This document shows, one piece after another, positions 54,708 to 63,204 of a stretch of 64,000 nt of DNA (its first letter is position 1; each line of letters begins with the position of its first letter). A model generated the notes under the pieces. The model did no database searches. It was not told where the DNA came from and was given only the letters and a program-made list of their open reading frames with translations. Location: NCBI GenBank assembly GCA_012845835.1, contig JABAKD010000006.1:8580137-8644136 (forward strand), in the 5' to 3' direction. The stretch comes from Undaria pinnatifida. Lineage: Eukaryota; Sar; Phaeophyceae; Laminariales; Alariaceae. Made by a program: the position numbers and the translations under genes.

Positions 54708-54910
54708 GTAGGTATCTACTTGACAACATGTCGTGTGCGCGAGCAATCGATGATACAGCAGTAAATAATCTGTTACAATAGTCGACGATATGTCCCTGGT
54801 GAGCGGTTATTAAATTCCGAGCTTCAAGTTTGGTGTTGCTGTTGTTGTCGTTGTTGTTGTTGTTCTTACACTAACTCGTATAATGTCCGTGGTCACAAGA
54901 CAGGTTCCGT
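54642..54910. repeat. Inverted pair of (CAA)n microsatellites with conserved flank
   Basis: The left arm GTGACCACGGACTTGATTAT ... GAGTTAATGTGACAACAACA (54,649-54,707) and the right arm, the complement of GTGACCACGGACATTATACG ... AGTTAGTGTAAGAACAACAA (54,834-54,898), face each other over ~125 bp. A third copy is at 42,198. Confidence 0.7.
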
Positions 54911-55048
54911 CGGTGAAAAATAATGTTGGCTGACACCACAGGCAACACTTCATTGGGTAACGCGTCGTCAACCATCGTAATATCATACAATACGGGGGAA
55001 TGTAACCTCTATGCAAAGATCTTGTTTCGTTTTACCTACTTGTCAGCC

Positions 55049-55385
55049 GGCCACCCCGGTGGTCTAGTGGTTTTACCCTCGAATACTACTAACGTTTGTT
55101 TGTCCTTGAGTTTGATACCCACCACGATGAGGTTCGACTTTATTTGCAAAAATGCAAAGAAAGGGGATCAACTGCTGAGAGCGCCTGGCAGCGTGTGCCG
55201 GTGCAATTTGGCGCAAGTCGACGAGGGAAGGAAATGCTGGCTTCGTCTCACGATAAAAATGAAGGCACGTGCCGAAGTGGGGAGGGGGGAGGAGGGCCTG
55301 CTATGTGACCCCGGATCTGAGCTACTACTGGGAGGGAGCGTGAGAGTGGTGCGAGGATGAAAAATGGGATGTGAAAAAAAAAAAA
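55049..55385 (+). mobile_element. Second tRNA-derived SINE type, with poly-A tail
   Basis: The head GGCCACCCCGGTGGTCTAGT contains an A-box-like TGGTCTAGTGG. The B-box-like GAGTTTGATACCC follows at 55,108. The ~330-bp unit ends in a run of A (55,374-55,385). Its first 14 bases resemble the head of the other SINE family (GGTCGCCCCGGTGG). One copy only in this window. Confidence 0.6.
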
Positions 55386-55481
55386 TGTTGCAAAGGTACA
55401 TTTTTACTACCAGTAAATAATATGTCAAGTCTCTAGGAAGTACGCGCACGGCACTGTCAGCAGTCGCCGTGGTAGAGACAC

Positions 55482-55751
55482 TGCAGGGTTAGTATGTGGG
55501 GACACAGAGTGCCCCCTGCAGGTCTGCCAATTGAGCAGGTCTTTGGACAGTACTCACTTTCTTTGCCTTCGTAGAGACGTAGCTTTATTCTATTTCACCA
55601 GAGCCCTGGATAGCTTCTGAGTTCGAAGGCACGTGCCTCCGATCTATTTCCTAACTTTCCCGAATATAAAACGCCAACCCTATCATACGAAACCCATCCA
55701 AATGGAATCAAATTCGGATAATTACAGGCCTTCCGAGGCCTTACCTCAACA
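55482..55751 (-). repeat. 3' LTR of the gypsy element
   Basis: About 270 bp, starting TGTTGAGGTAAGGCCTCGGA and ending CCCTGCA on the minus strand. It contains an AATAAA polyadenylation-like signal (near 55,583) and GCACGTGCCT. It matches the 5' LTR and the solo LTR. Confidence 0.9.
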
Positions 55752-55764
55752 CTACCCCACCCTG
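55752..55764 (-). promoter_or_regulatory. Polypurine tract
   Basis: AGGGTGGGGTAG directly before the 3' LTR on the minus strand, the expected place for plus-strand priming in LTR retrotransposons. Confidence 0.75.
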
Positions 55765-56599
55765 ATGAGTCGCATATGCAGAACTATGGGGAGATAAGGG
55801 GAAACTCCGATTCTACGAACTAGACCATGAGTCGAAGATGCGGCTCCTCAAAACCTACTCCCACACTTCTAACGGTCTGGCTATGGAGCCAGGAACACAC
55901 GAAGAGAAGCAGTTACAAAAACAAAAACGCAGACCCTACAACAAGGCAAAAGTCATCCATCAAAAACCTGCCGCGTGCCGCTGGTGTGGCGGGGGGAAGC
56001 GCAAAAGGTTCTAGAACCTGCCGCATATCGCCGGTGTGGCGGGGGGGGGCAGGAAATGTTCTACGGCGAACCAACCACAGAAAGGTACTATGACGAGGCG
56101 AGCCCTCGTCGATATAGAGGGGAACACAGGCTCTAACACAGGGGAAAAGTCATGCGAAAATCCTCCCGCGGGCCATCGGCATGAGGGGGGTTAGACGAGG
56201 AAACGACAAATACCCCGGACGGAAGGTGGTGACACCTACAGCCCCGCTAGGGGGTAAAGTGTTTAGTCGAAAAAACAAAGTAGAGCAAATACAACACACA
56301 AAAGATAAAAAGAGACACACAGACCCGTACATATCCCTGTACCACGTTACGCGCGAACAGGGTACCCTGGTCGCCCCCCGGCTCTGGGCCGAGGAGGGCG
56401 CCGGCAGGGCGAAATTGAACAATGACGAAAAAGCGACAGCCCTGCGCCTCAGATAGCGGCGTTTTACACGAACCCTGACCCGGCACTGAACATGGGATTC
56501 AGCAGGACCAAAAGAAAAATTAATGGGAGAACCGTCCCAAAACCCGACAAAGACCCTCGGGACACGGCGAACAACCCAAAGACGAAGGCTTAAAACTCA
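55765..56599 (-). other. Non-coding 3' region of the gypsy element
   Basis: No domain was recognised. It contains a ~52-bp direct repeat (AACCTGCCGCGTGCCGCTGG at 55,971 and AACCTGCCGCATATCGCCGG at 56,016, each followed by TGTGGCGGGG). Short minus frames of 71-90 aa are unassigned. Confidence 0.5.
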
Positions 56600-57888
56600 A
56601 AACCCCAAAAATTGAAGACCTATTGAGGAGCAGTGGCGGCTTGGAAGTCAACTGGCCACGGCCGCGCCTTGATGTTCGTTTTCGTTGCGTTGGATTCCCC
56701 GAGGAAACGCACTGGCGATGTGAACTTGCACGCACTAAGAGCCTCGTACGGCTCCGGTCGAAGTCGTGTAGCGCGCCGGGGGAAGAGGAAGTGTAATCGG
56801 TCCCGGGTCGTCCAGAAAGCGCACCAGGTATACCTTATCCTCGGTAGTGCTCGCGCTGGTTTTTCCAAGCCACTATAACCCATCGTCTTCCTTGTACCAA
56901 AACTGGGCTCCCCCCTAGGGAGTACTGTGTCGTGGTAGCGACGGAGCCAATCGGCGCAGGGAACACAGGCGTAGCCCGGCGATAGGAAACGTTCCCCGTT
57001 GTTGCGGGAAAGCTTACGCTGTGCCGCCCCGATCCGCATTCGGCGGTAGAGGCGGTTGGTGTGGCGGTGCTAGTTTGGGGTTCTGGCCCAATAACGCAAC
57101 ATGTGGGAGCGGGAGAGGTGAAGGTCCATTTCCCGCCCCCAGGAAGCTTCGGAGAGTCCCGCCCAATGCGTTTCGTATAGCACCGCGATAACGCCACCTC
57201 GCTCCCGTACCGACTGATGAACAGTGATCTGCTCCACCTACAGCCGTTGGAGGGGAGTCGAAACGTCGTCTTGAGTGACGTGGTACGGCGGGGACTTCTT
57301 GGGGGAAATGTTGAGCACGTACTGTGTCAGCCCCGCCGGTAGGTATTTGGGATGGTCTCCGCTGTCGTGGGGGTTGGCACAGGGTTTGCAGCGCTCGATC
57401 GCCACACGCCGACGAGCGTCCGAACCGGGCAGGTCAGGAGGGAGATCCAAATAGAGGAGCTTGCTCCCGAGCGGCGAGTCGTCCGGTGTCTCGGCGGCGG
57501 AGCAGGGGCCGACGGCCAGGACCTTGCACGGGGCCGTCCAGTTAAGCGCGAGTTTGGCCTTGAGTACCTTGGCGTCGGTGTTCGCCTTCACACCCTGGCG
57601 GATGGTAGAGGCAGAATTGTATACCCATGCCCAACCACCCACAGTGAAGTTAGGTGCTGGACGCAGCGCGTCAAGAAGGGCGGAGTTTCTGCGGTTAACA
57701 CGGGAAACGGCGAGGGCGTGGTGTGCGCGGAGAATGTCGTTCGCACGCTTTTGCTGGTCGGTGGCCAAGTGGCCATAGGCCAGGGGGTCAGGGGCCAGAC
57801 TCTGGTGTCCCACGACATCAGTGCGGTCGAAAACCATCATGGGGAGCCGTGAGAGTCTGCCTATGTGGACCTCATTGGGCAAACCCAT
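56600..57888 (-). pseudogene. Gypsy Pol C-terminus: integrase end, chromodomain, Tudor-like domain
   Basis: One minus frame runs from ATG at 57,886-57,888. Integrase C-terminus: GLPNEVHIGRL, GGWAWVYNSASTIRQG, KVLAVGPCS. Conserved spacer: LLYLDLPPDLPGSD, KYLPAGLTQYVLN. After a TAG at 57,238, a chromodomain follows (VEQITVHQSVRERGG, VLYETHW, ASWGREMDL), then MRIGAAQRK and GERFLSPGYACVP. After one frame shift, WLGKTSASTTEDKVYLVRFL, DDPGPI and RYTTSTGAVRGS follow, a compact segment resembling Tudor/agenet folds. Chromodomains steer integration of such elements to chromatin. The block order matches the remnant at 6.2-7.8 kb. Four in-frame stops and one shift make it non-functional. The Tudor-like label is inference. 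Confidence 0.85.
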
Positions 57889-57901
57889 TGTGATTTCACG
57901 C

Positions 57902-57929
57902 GCAGGTTCGAGTCCTGCCAACAACGCCA
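57902..57929 (-). promoter_or_regulatory. Primer-binding site matching a whole tRNA T-arm and acceptor
   Basis: The plus strand reads GCAGG-TTCGAGT-CCTGC, CAACAAC, G, CCA: a canonical T-stem/loop/stem, acceptor strand, discriminator and CCA. The minus strand is therefore a PBS (TGGCGTTGTTGGCAGGAC) located 2 bp after the LTR. Complementarity runs 28 bases, past the usual 18. The tRNA identity cannot be fixed from this part alone. Confidence 0.8.
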
Positions 57930-57931
57930 CA

Positions 57932-58181
57932 TGTAAGGTTATGGGGGGGGGGCAGGGTGCCCCCTGGAGGTCTGCCAATTGAGCAGGTCCTCGGAGAGTA
58001 CTCACTTTCTTTGCCTTCGCAGAGGCGTCGATTTATTCGATTTCATCAGAGCCCCGGATAGCTTCTGAGATCGGAGGCACGTGCCTCCGATCTATTCCCT
58101 AACTTTCCCTTATCATACGAAACCCATCAGAATGATTTCAAATTCGGAAAATTACAGGCCTTCCGAGGCCGTATCTTAACA
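57932..58181 (-). repeat. 5' LTR of the gypsy element
   Basis: About 250 bp, starting TGTTAAGATACGGCCTCGGA and ending ACCTTACA. It has AATAAA near 58,034 and the same internal blocks as the 3' LTR, but lacks a short segment (the GGTTGGCGTTTTATATTC region) and has a C-run near its end. Confidence 0.9.
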
Positions 58182-58854
58182 GAACTCCGATATTATGTAT
58201 TGAGGGGGCGCGTCCGATTTCGACAAGTGAAAGCACGTGACTACCCGCAAAGCAAAGACAGCAGACACACATATCCCGCCTCCTTGAGCAAAAACAGAGA
58301 ATAAGCGCTTCGCCAAGGTTAACCTCCCGCACGAGCAAAGCCACCCCCGCACACCTATCTTAGAAAACGCCGCCACAACGAGAGATCGCTCTCCTCTTCT
58401 TCGTTTTCCTCCTCGCCCGTGACCACGCAGACCAATCAATGCGACAGCCTTCAGGTAACAAACAAAGCTCGCTTCTTCCAAAACCTCGCCGGCTGACATG
58501 GCCCCATGTCGGCGTTTGATGCAAACCGACTTTGCATCCTGACAAGTTCGAACCTCTGTTGCCACGGGGACAGCAGTGCTGTCTCTTCATTAATGCCAAG
58601 TCCTCTGTCGTTTTGCCTAGAGGCGATGCAGGTTCTCAATACTTTTTTCGGTGTTTTTGTTTGATATACGCCAACTTTTACTTGACGGCGCATTTGACAT
58701 AGTTTATTTCGCCTATCCTTGCCTTCTTTGTTGTATAATATTAGTTTTTTTTTTTTGTCAAAGCATGACTTTCATAATCCCATGTTCGTATTAAACTCTT
58801 GGCATTACTTTTAAGTTCAATGGAGCCCAAATCGAACAGCTACACCTTAACATG
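58182..58854. other. No supported gene
   Basis: Overlapping minus frames (up to 129 aa at 58,176-58,565) begin inside the LTR flank and show no domain. Confidence 0.3.
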
Positions 58855-58925
58855 TCAAAGAGCTGCCCTGCGCTACCCGAAGCATTGGCGCCGGCGAATA
58901 CCGGCGCCCATGCGGAGCCCTTGTA
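58855..58925 (-). repeat. Hairpin repeat, copy 2
   Basis: On the minus strand: GGCTCCGC, stem GGCGCCGG-TATTCG-CCGGCGCC, then AATGCTTCGGGTAGCGCAGG and GCAGC. This matches 42,360-42,445 with the stem pairing kept. Confidence 0.75.
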
Positions 58926-58954
58926 CTTTATTGTATCCGTTCGGGAAACCATAG

Positions 58955-59178
58955 GCCGGGTCGACGTACACACGCATCCGAATACAACGGCAGCTTGCGC
59001 TGCCGGGGTTGTAACGAAGACCACTGATAGGGACAGCTTACGCTATATACCTACAATTGGACCCGAAGGGTGCGCCAGCTAGCGTTGGGCTGCGAAAGCA
59101 ACTGAGTTAAATCGACACACGACGCGCATGAAAATACGTGTAAGTGTGGTGAGCTAAAGCTTTATTTTTTCCCCATCC
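58955..59178 (+). repeat. Family E structured repeat, copy 2 (5' truncated)
   Basis: Starts at GGCCGGGTCGACGTACACAC and includes the hairpin GGCAGCTTGCGCTGCC, GGGTTGTAACGAAGACCACT, CAGCTAGCGTTGGGCTGCGA and the end TTTATTTTTTCCCCAT. It is joined to the hairpin repeat upstream. Confidence 0.75.
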
Positions 59179-60746
59179 GCCGGAGGATTGAAAACAAAAA
59201 CAAAAAACATAGGGTCCCCCGCATCTCCGAAGATGCTACACCACAATACCACATAGTATATCAGATTTGTGCACAGGCATAAACCAACATTCCCCCTGCC
59301 TGTGTGTACGTCATGATTACGATCAACTCGAGCATATCGAAGATTGGGACCGCCAATCATATCAGTAGTTCTGTTATATGATCTTCGTAGATTCTATGCA
59401 GTCATACACATCATACATTAGGGTTGTGCACAGGCATAAACCAACATATGAACCAACATTCCCCCTGCCTGTGTGCACGTCATGATAACATTCATCCACA
59501 GCGCACCATCCGAACCTTGCCTATTCAAACAAGGTACATACATGCTTCAAATATCCCATTTCAATTTCAAAACAATACTGCCTCCGGTCCAAAACCCGAT
59601 ATATTACCAACGCCGTACGAGTAGGTAGCGGAATTGAACTGCAGTGATCGTAACCGAAATCGCTTATAAAGTATGTTCAATCAAGAGTGCAGTAGGATTA
59701 ATCCAAACCAGAGCGAAATACTCTCGATTGTGATTCAATAAATCAAGAGAAAAATAACCATGAAACTACCAATATTTCACCATAAATTATCATACTATCA
59801 AGCCTTCGATCGAGCAAATTCAATACTGAAATCAAAATAAAAAATACTAGGTGTCGAATTTCGTCCTCCACTGCTCGAAAACAATAAATACTGTTTCCCC
59901 ACTTTAATGTGCTTCCAAACCTTCAATCAAGCGAAGTTTGGTGGTAATATCGATACTCCCGTTTTCAACATGCCCCAGGCAAAATTAAAAATAGTATGAC
60001 AATTATAATAGTATCAACGCAGACCCGAGTTCGATTCTCAGACATTGAATCGTGCACATAGTGAATCCTACATCCCTCCTGCTCGTGACAACTGTCATAA
60101 TAATGCTCATCCTATCCCAAATTAAATTAAACTCGAAAGCAGGATCCTTGAAATCAAACAAAGTGTAAGGGCATCCCCTCAAACTTTTATTTCATGATCC
60201 AACAATCAAATAAAATGTAACTCCTCCGGAGTCAAGCCTCATTTCGTTCAACCAGTTCTGCTCTGGTTTAGTCCATACCAAGTTCTCAACACCCGTTCGT
60301 ATTACAGGACACTTCAATTGGGACATGTGCTGCTTCTGCAACTATGATGGAAGCCAGCATTCATCAATACCCACACCCACTTTACCACCTGTTCAAAGCA
60401 AATGCCAGGCATGTCTTTTCTCCAGTGGAATTGTTCATCAAGCATCCCACCAGCTCGCGCGGCTTCTCTTACCCTATCGCTCAGTTTTGTGAGTACGTAC
60501 GTCGTACGTTAACAAAAAAATAATTTCACATACCAGGTACTAGATGTATTCATACGAATGGGGGCATAACACCAGGCAGGGTTGAAAGCTCAGTTGTGTG
60601 TGAAAAAAGCATCCACCTTATTCATCACCTGTCGTCGTTGCAAAAAAAAACTTAGCACCGATGCGCACGTATAGCATATGCGAACGTTTCCCGGCCAACC
60701 ATAGAAAAATACATATATACCTCCACGACCACGTACCAGATACCAT
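59179..60746. other. AT-rich, no supported gene; one direct repeat
   Basis: Composition is clearly more A/T-rich than the neighbours. GTGCACAGGCATAAACCAAC ... CCCCCTGCCTGTGTG is present at 59,268-59,310 and 59,428-59,478 (offset ~160 bp); each holds an inverted GCACAGGCA/TGCCTGTGT pair. An isolated B-box-like GAGTTCGATTCTCAGA lies at 60,029. No ORF above 66 aa. Confidence 0.45.
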
Positions 60747-61069
60747 CTTTTTATTTTCTTCTCTTTTTTTTTTCACACACTTCTACTTTCCAGCTTCTGG
60801 ACAAGCCGTGGTCTCAAGGTGTCGTCCCTTCTCCCCTCCGGTTCTTGCGTACAAATTTTGTCGCGCAGGGGGTTCAGCAACCCCACTGCTCGTCGATTTT
60901 TCAACGAGTGTTGCTAACTCACGCTCTCGCGCTTTCCGCATGTCAATTTGTGCACAAGAAAAGGGCCCAACGAATTTATACGAGTATGCACTCGGCGGGG
61001 CTCGATCTAACGAAACTGACCTATCTATACCAGGCTCGAGGATAACCTGATACGCCACTGGGGCGACCG
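60747..61069 (-). mobile_element. tRNA-derived SINE, copy 4
   Basis: The minus-strand head GGTCGCCCCAGTGGCGTATC has the A-box-like TGGCGTATCAGG and a B-box-like GATCGAGCCCCGCC. Body as in copies 1-3; A-rich tail at 60,747-60,775. Confidence 0.85.
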
Positions 61070-61169
61070 ACTACCATCGACATCTATCAATACCTGGTAG
61101 TATAGACCGCTAATACATCGAACAATACCATGACCTTTTCCAACCACTAGGATCAAAAGTCATGCCGAG

Positions 61170-61560
61170 GACCAACGCCCGAATGGTTAGGGTGGACTGT
61201 AACTGGACCAAGTCCGGCGGAAGGCCATCTCCCATGGCCGGGGGTTTTGTTAGTGGGTGAGCTTGCGCAAATCCCACACTACCCGGAAAGATGACATTCC
61301 GGGTGGCTATCTCCACCAAAACTGACCCTCAGGGGACAGGCCGGGTCGACATACACGCGCATCCGTATACAACGGCAGCTTACGCTGCCGGGGTTGTAAC
61401 GAAGACCACTGATAGGGACAGCTTACGCTATACTTACAATATAGGACCCGAAGGGTGCGCCAGCTAGCGTTGGGCTGCGAAAGCAACTGAGTTATATCGA
61501 CACACGACGCGTATAAGAATACGTGGAAGTGTGGTAAGCTAAAGATTTATTTTTCCCCAT
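61170..61560 (+). repeat. Family E structured repeat, copy 3
   Basis: Starts CGCCCGAATGGTTAGGGTGG and ends TTTATTTTTCCCCAT. Hairpin GGCAGCTTACGCTGCC (loop change only), TGTAACTGGACCAAGTCCGG and CCGGGTGGCTATCTCCACC. Full-length like copy 1. Confidence 0.8.
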
Positions 61561-62472
61561 GCGCCGGAGCGAAGCCAGAGGATAAAAAAAAGACAAAAAA
61601 AAAAGTCATGCTTTCGGCAGTAACCATTCTTGTTTCTTTTACCATTTAGAACTGAGGAAAAATAGTTGAATGAAAATGAACCTAAGTGCCAACTCATATC
61701 ATATGGTAAGAAGTTCATAGTTCGGCGATTGATTGTCGGAAGGGGTCCGAAATACGGAGTAACATTAGAATCAGCGCTTTGGGTCGGCAGAACAAAAAGA
61801 AGAAGGCGCTGAGTCCCTGTCAATAATTTTGGTACGTGCGTAAAGTTTTATGAGGAGCGGCGCTGGAGTCGTTTTGCGTACGTGACCGCTGAGTAAGAAA
61901 GAAAGAAGCTTCGGAAAGCATGAAGATACGGGCCGTTTCTGTGAGAAGAGCATGATCTTGAGTTGACGGATATTGGTTTTGGTCGCAAGAAGCGGAAATA
62001 AATATCGTATAGAAAAGGTTTATGGTGTTGTAGAGTTACATTTAGCAGCTTTTTATACGAGGGTTTTGAGCTAATCCCCCCCCCCCCCCCCCCGGCATCA
62101 GAGCGTCTGAAGCAACGGATCTAGCCGCACCATCGTCGGCAGCGATCGAGGTAGAAGTCCGTCAGCATCGATAGAGGTAGAAGCAGCGTGGTCGAAGAAT
62201 ATAGGGTTGAACCAAGCGGCGTACAGCAAAAGAGTGAGGGGTGTCGAGAGGGAAGAAAGGCAAGGCAGTGTTGTTGTGTATATGCTTGGGTGGTTGGATT
62301 CCTGAAGGGCTACGACTGTGGGACGTAACTAATAGAATTAAAGTGACAAGCACATTGCGAGGCAAAAGAGCATCGGAAAAATATGCTGATCTTATCATCA
62401 CCATCGTGACGACAGACGTCGAACCTGGATGCACAAAAAAAACGGTACCTACTCGTAGTTTCCCATCGTCGT
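61561..62472. other. No supported gene; one poly-C run
   Basis: A pure C run of ~17 bases at 62,077-62,093 and a small repeat GATCGAGGTAGAAG / GATAGAGGTAGAAG (62,144-62,180). A 105-aa minus frame and a 91-aa plus frame overlap here without a domain; the plus one could in principle be an upstream exon of the acidic ORF. Confidence 0.35.
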
Positions 62473-62894
62473 GTGGCACTCGCCAAGAGTATCTTCATTT
62501 ACTCTGCGGATCATGACGTTTGTAGAGTTCGAAGGTTGATGGGTCAAGCGCAGCGAGACGGCGTGTCCATGCACGGTATCTTGCATAGGTTAGAGCAGGC
62601 GGTGAATGGCATGTACAGCGCTAAAGGATATAGCGAAGACGAGTTTGACTTGGCGAAGTGTAAGGGAAGGGGAAAGGGTAGGACTGCTAGAGCCCCCGCA
62701 CCACGTCGAAAGAAGAGTGTCCCAACCCCCATCGCACGCACCGAGACTTCTCAGCAGCAGGGGGACTCAGGCGATTCAGACGAGTCACACGGCTCGGAGC
62801 AGGGGAGCTTAGGCGAGGAGGAAGACTCCGATAACGAGGACTCCGACGATGGGGGGAACTCCGAGGATGAGGATGTGGATGAGGGGGAGGAGGG

Positions 62895-62926
<32 letters not shown>

Positions 62927-62961
62927 GGGGCGGGGGGAGGGGGGAGGAGGATGAAGAGTAA
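62473..62961 (+). CDS. Hypothetical protein with basic patch and long acidic tail
   Basis: A 162-aa frame starts with ATG and ends with TAA. Residues ~17-60 (VRRLMGQAQRDGVSMHGILH, RLEQAVNGMYSAKGYSEDEF) look like a folded helical segment. Residues ~63-82 are basic (KGRGKGRTARAPAPRRKKS). From ~95 to the end it is almost entirely Asp, Glu, Ser and Gly. A TTTGTAG acceptor-like site at 62,519-62,525 suggests the true exon may start at 62,526. Acidic tails of this type occur in chromatin and nucleolar proteins, but no family is recognised. The helical part looks like real coding sequence; the tail could be GAG-repeat DNA read through. Confidence 0.45.
62820..62960 (+). repeat. GAG/GAC/GGA purine triplet repeat
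   Basis: Runs of GAGGAGGAGG and GACTCCGA-type triplets underlying the acidic tail. The strand is strongly purine-biased. Confidence 0.8.
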
Positions 62962-63204
62962 AATGAGGAACAGCAAGAGGACAAGGAGGACATCAGCTCG
63001 AGAGGGCGTTCTCGGACGAGGAAGAGGCGATTTGGTCTTGTTGATGGCTAAGCAACAGAAGGGTGTCAGTACTTACACGAATATTTGGTGTTGCACGTGG
63101 CGAAGATGATGCCACCACCTTCATCTCATCGCGAGCCCGCCCTTCCGGTGTGTCTCCTTCCCCTGATGTTTCGGGCAAGTTTGGACTGATAATATTATAA
63201 AAAT
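62962..63204. other. No supported gene
   Basis: Links the acidic ORF to the last G-rich repeat. Nothing recognised. Confidence 0.35.

Larger units (their letters stand above)
55482..58181 (-). mobile_element. Internally deleted Ty3/gypsy chromovirus with two LTRs
   Basis: Read on the minus strand: 5' LTR (58,181-57,932), 2-bp spacer, primer-binding site (57,929-57,902), a remnant of pol (57,888-56,600), non-coding sequence, polypurine tract (55,764-55,752) and 3' LTR (55,751-55,482). Gag, protease, RT, RNase H and the integrase N-terminus are absent, with the PBS fused directly to integrase C-terminal coding. The LTRs differ by substitutions and gaps, so the insertion is old. A solo LTR of this family is at 10,649-10,912. 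No target duplication could be confirmed. Confidence 0.9.

Noticed and set aside
57859-57929. A complete tRNA gene on the plus strand
   Set aside because: Only the T-arm, acceptor 3' strand and CCA are present, and no matching 5' acceptor strand lies upstream. Position 2 bp from an LTR fits a primer-binding site. A His-type anticodon loop (TTGTGAT) seen just upstream was not accepted because the variable loop would be too short and the discriminator is G.
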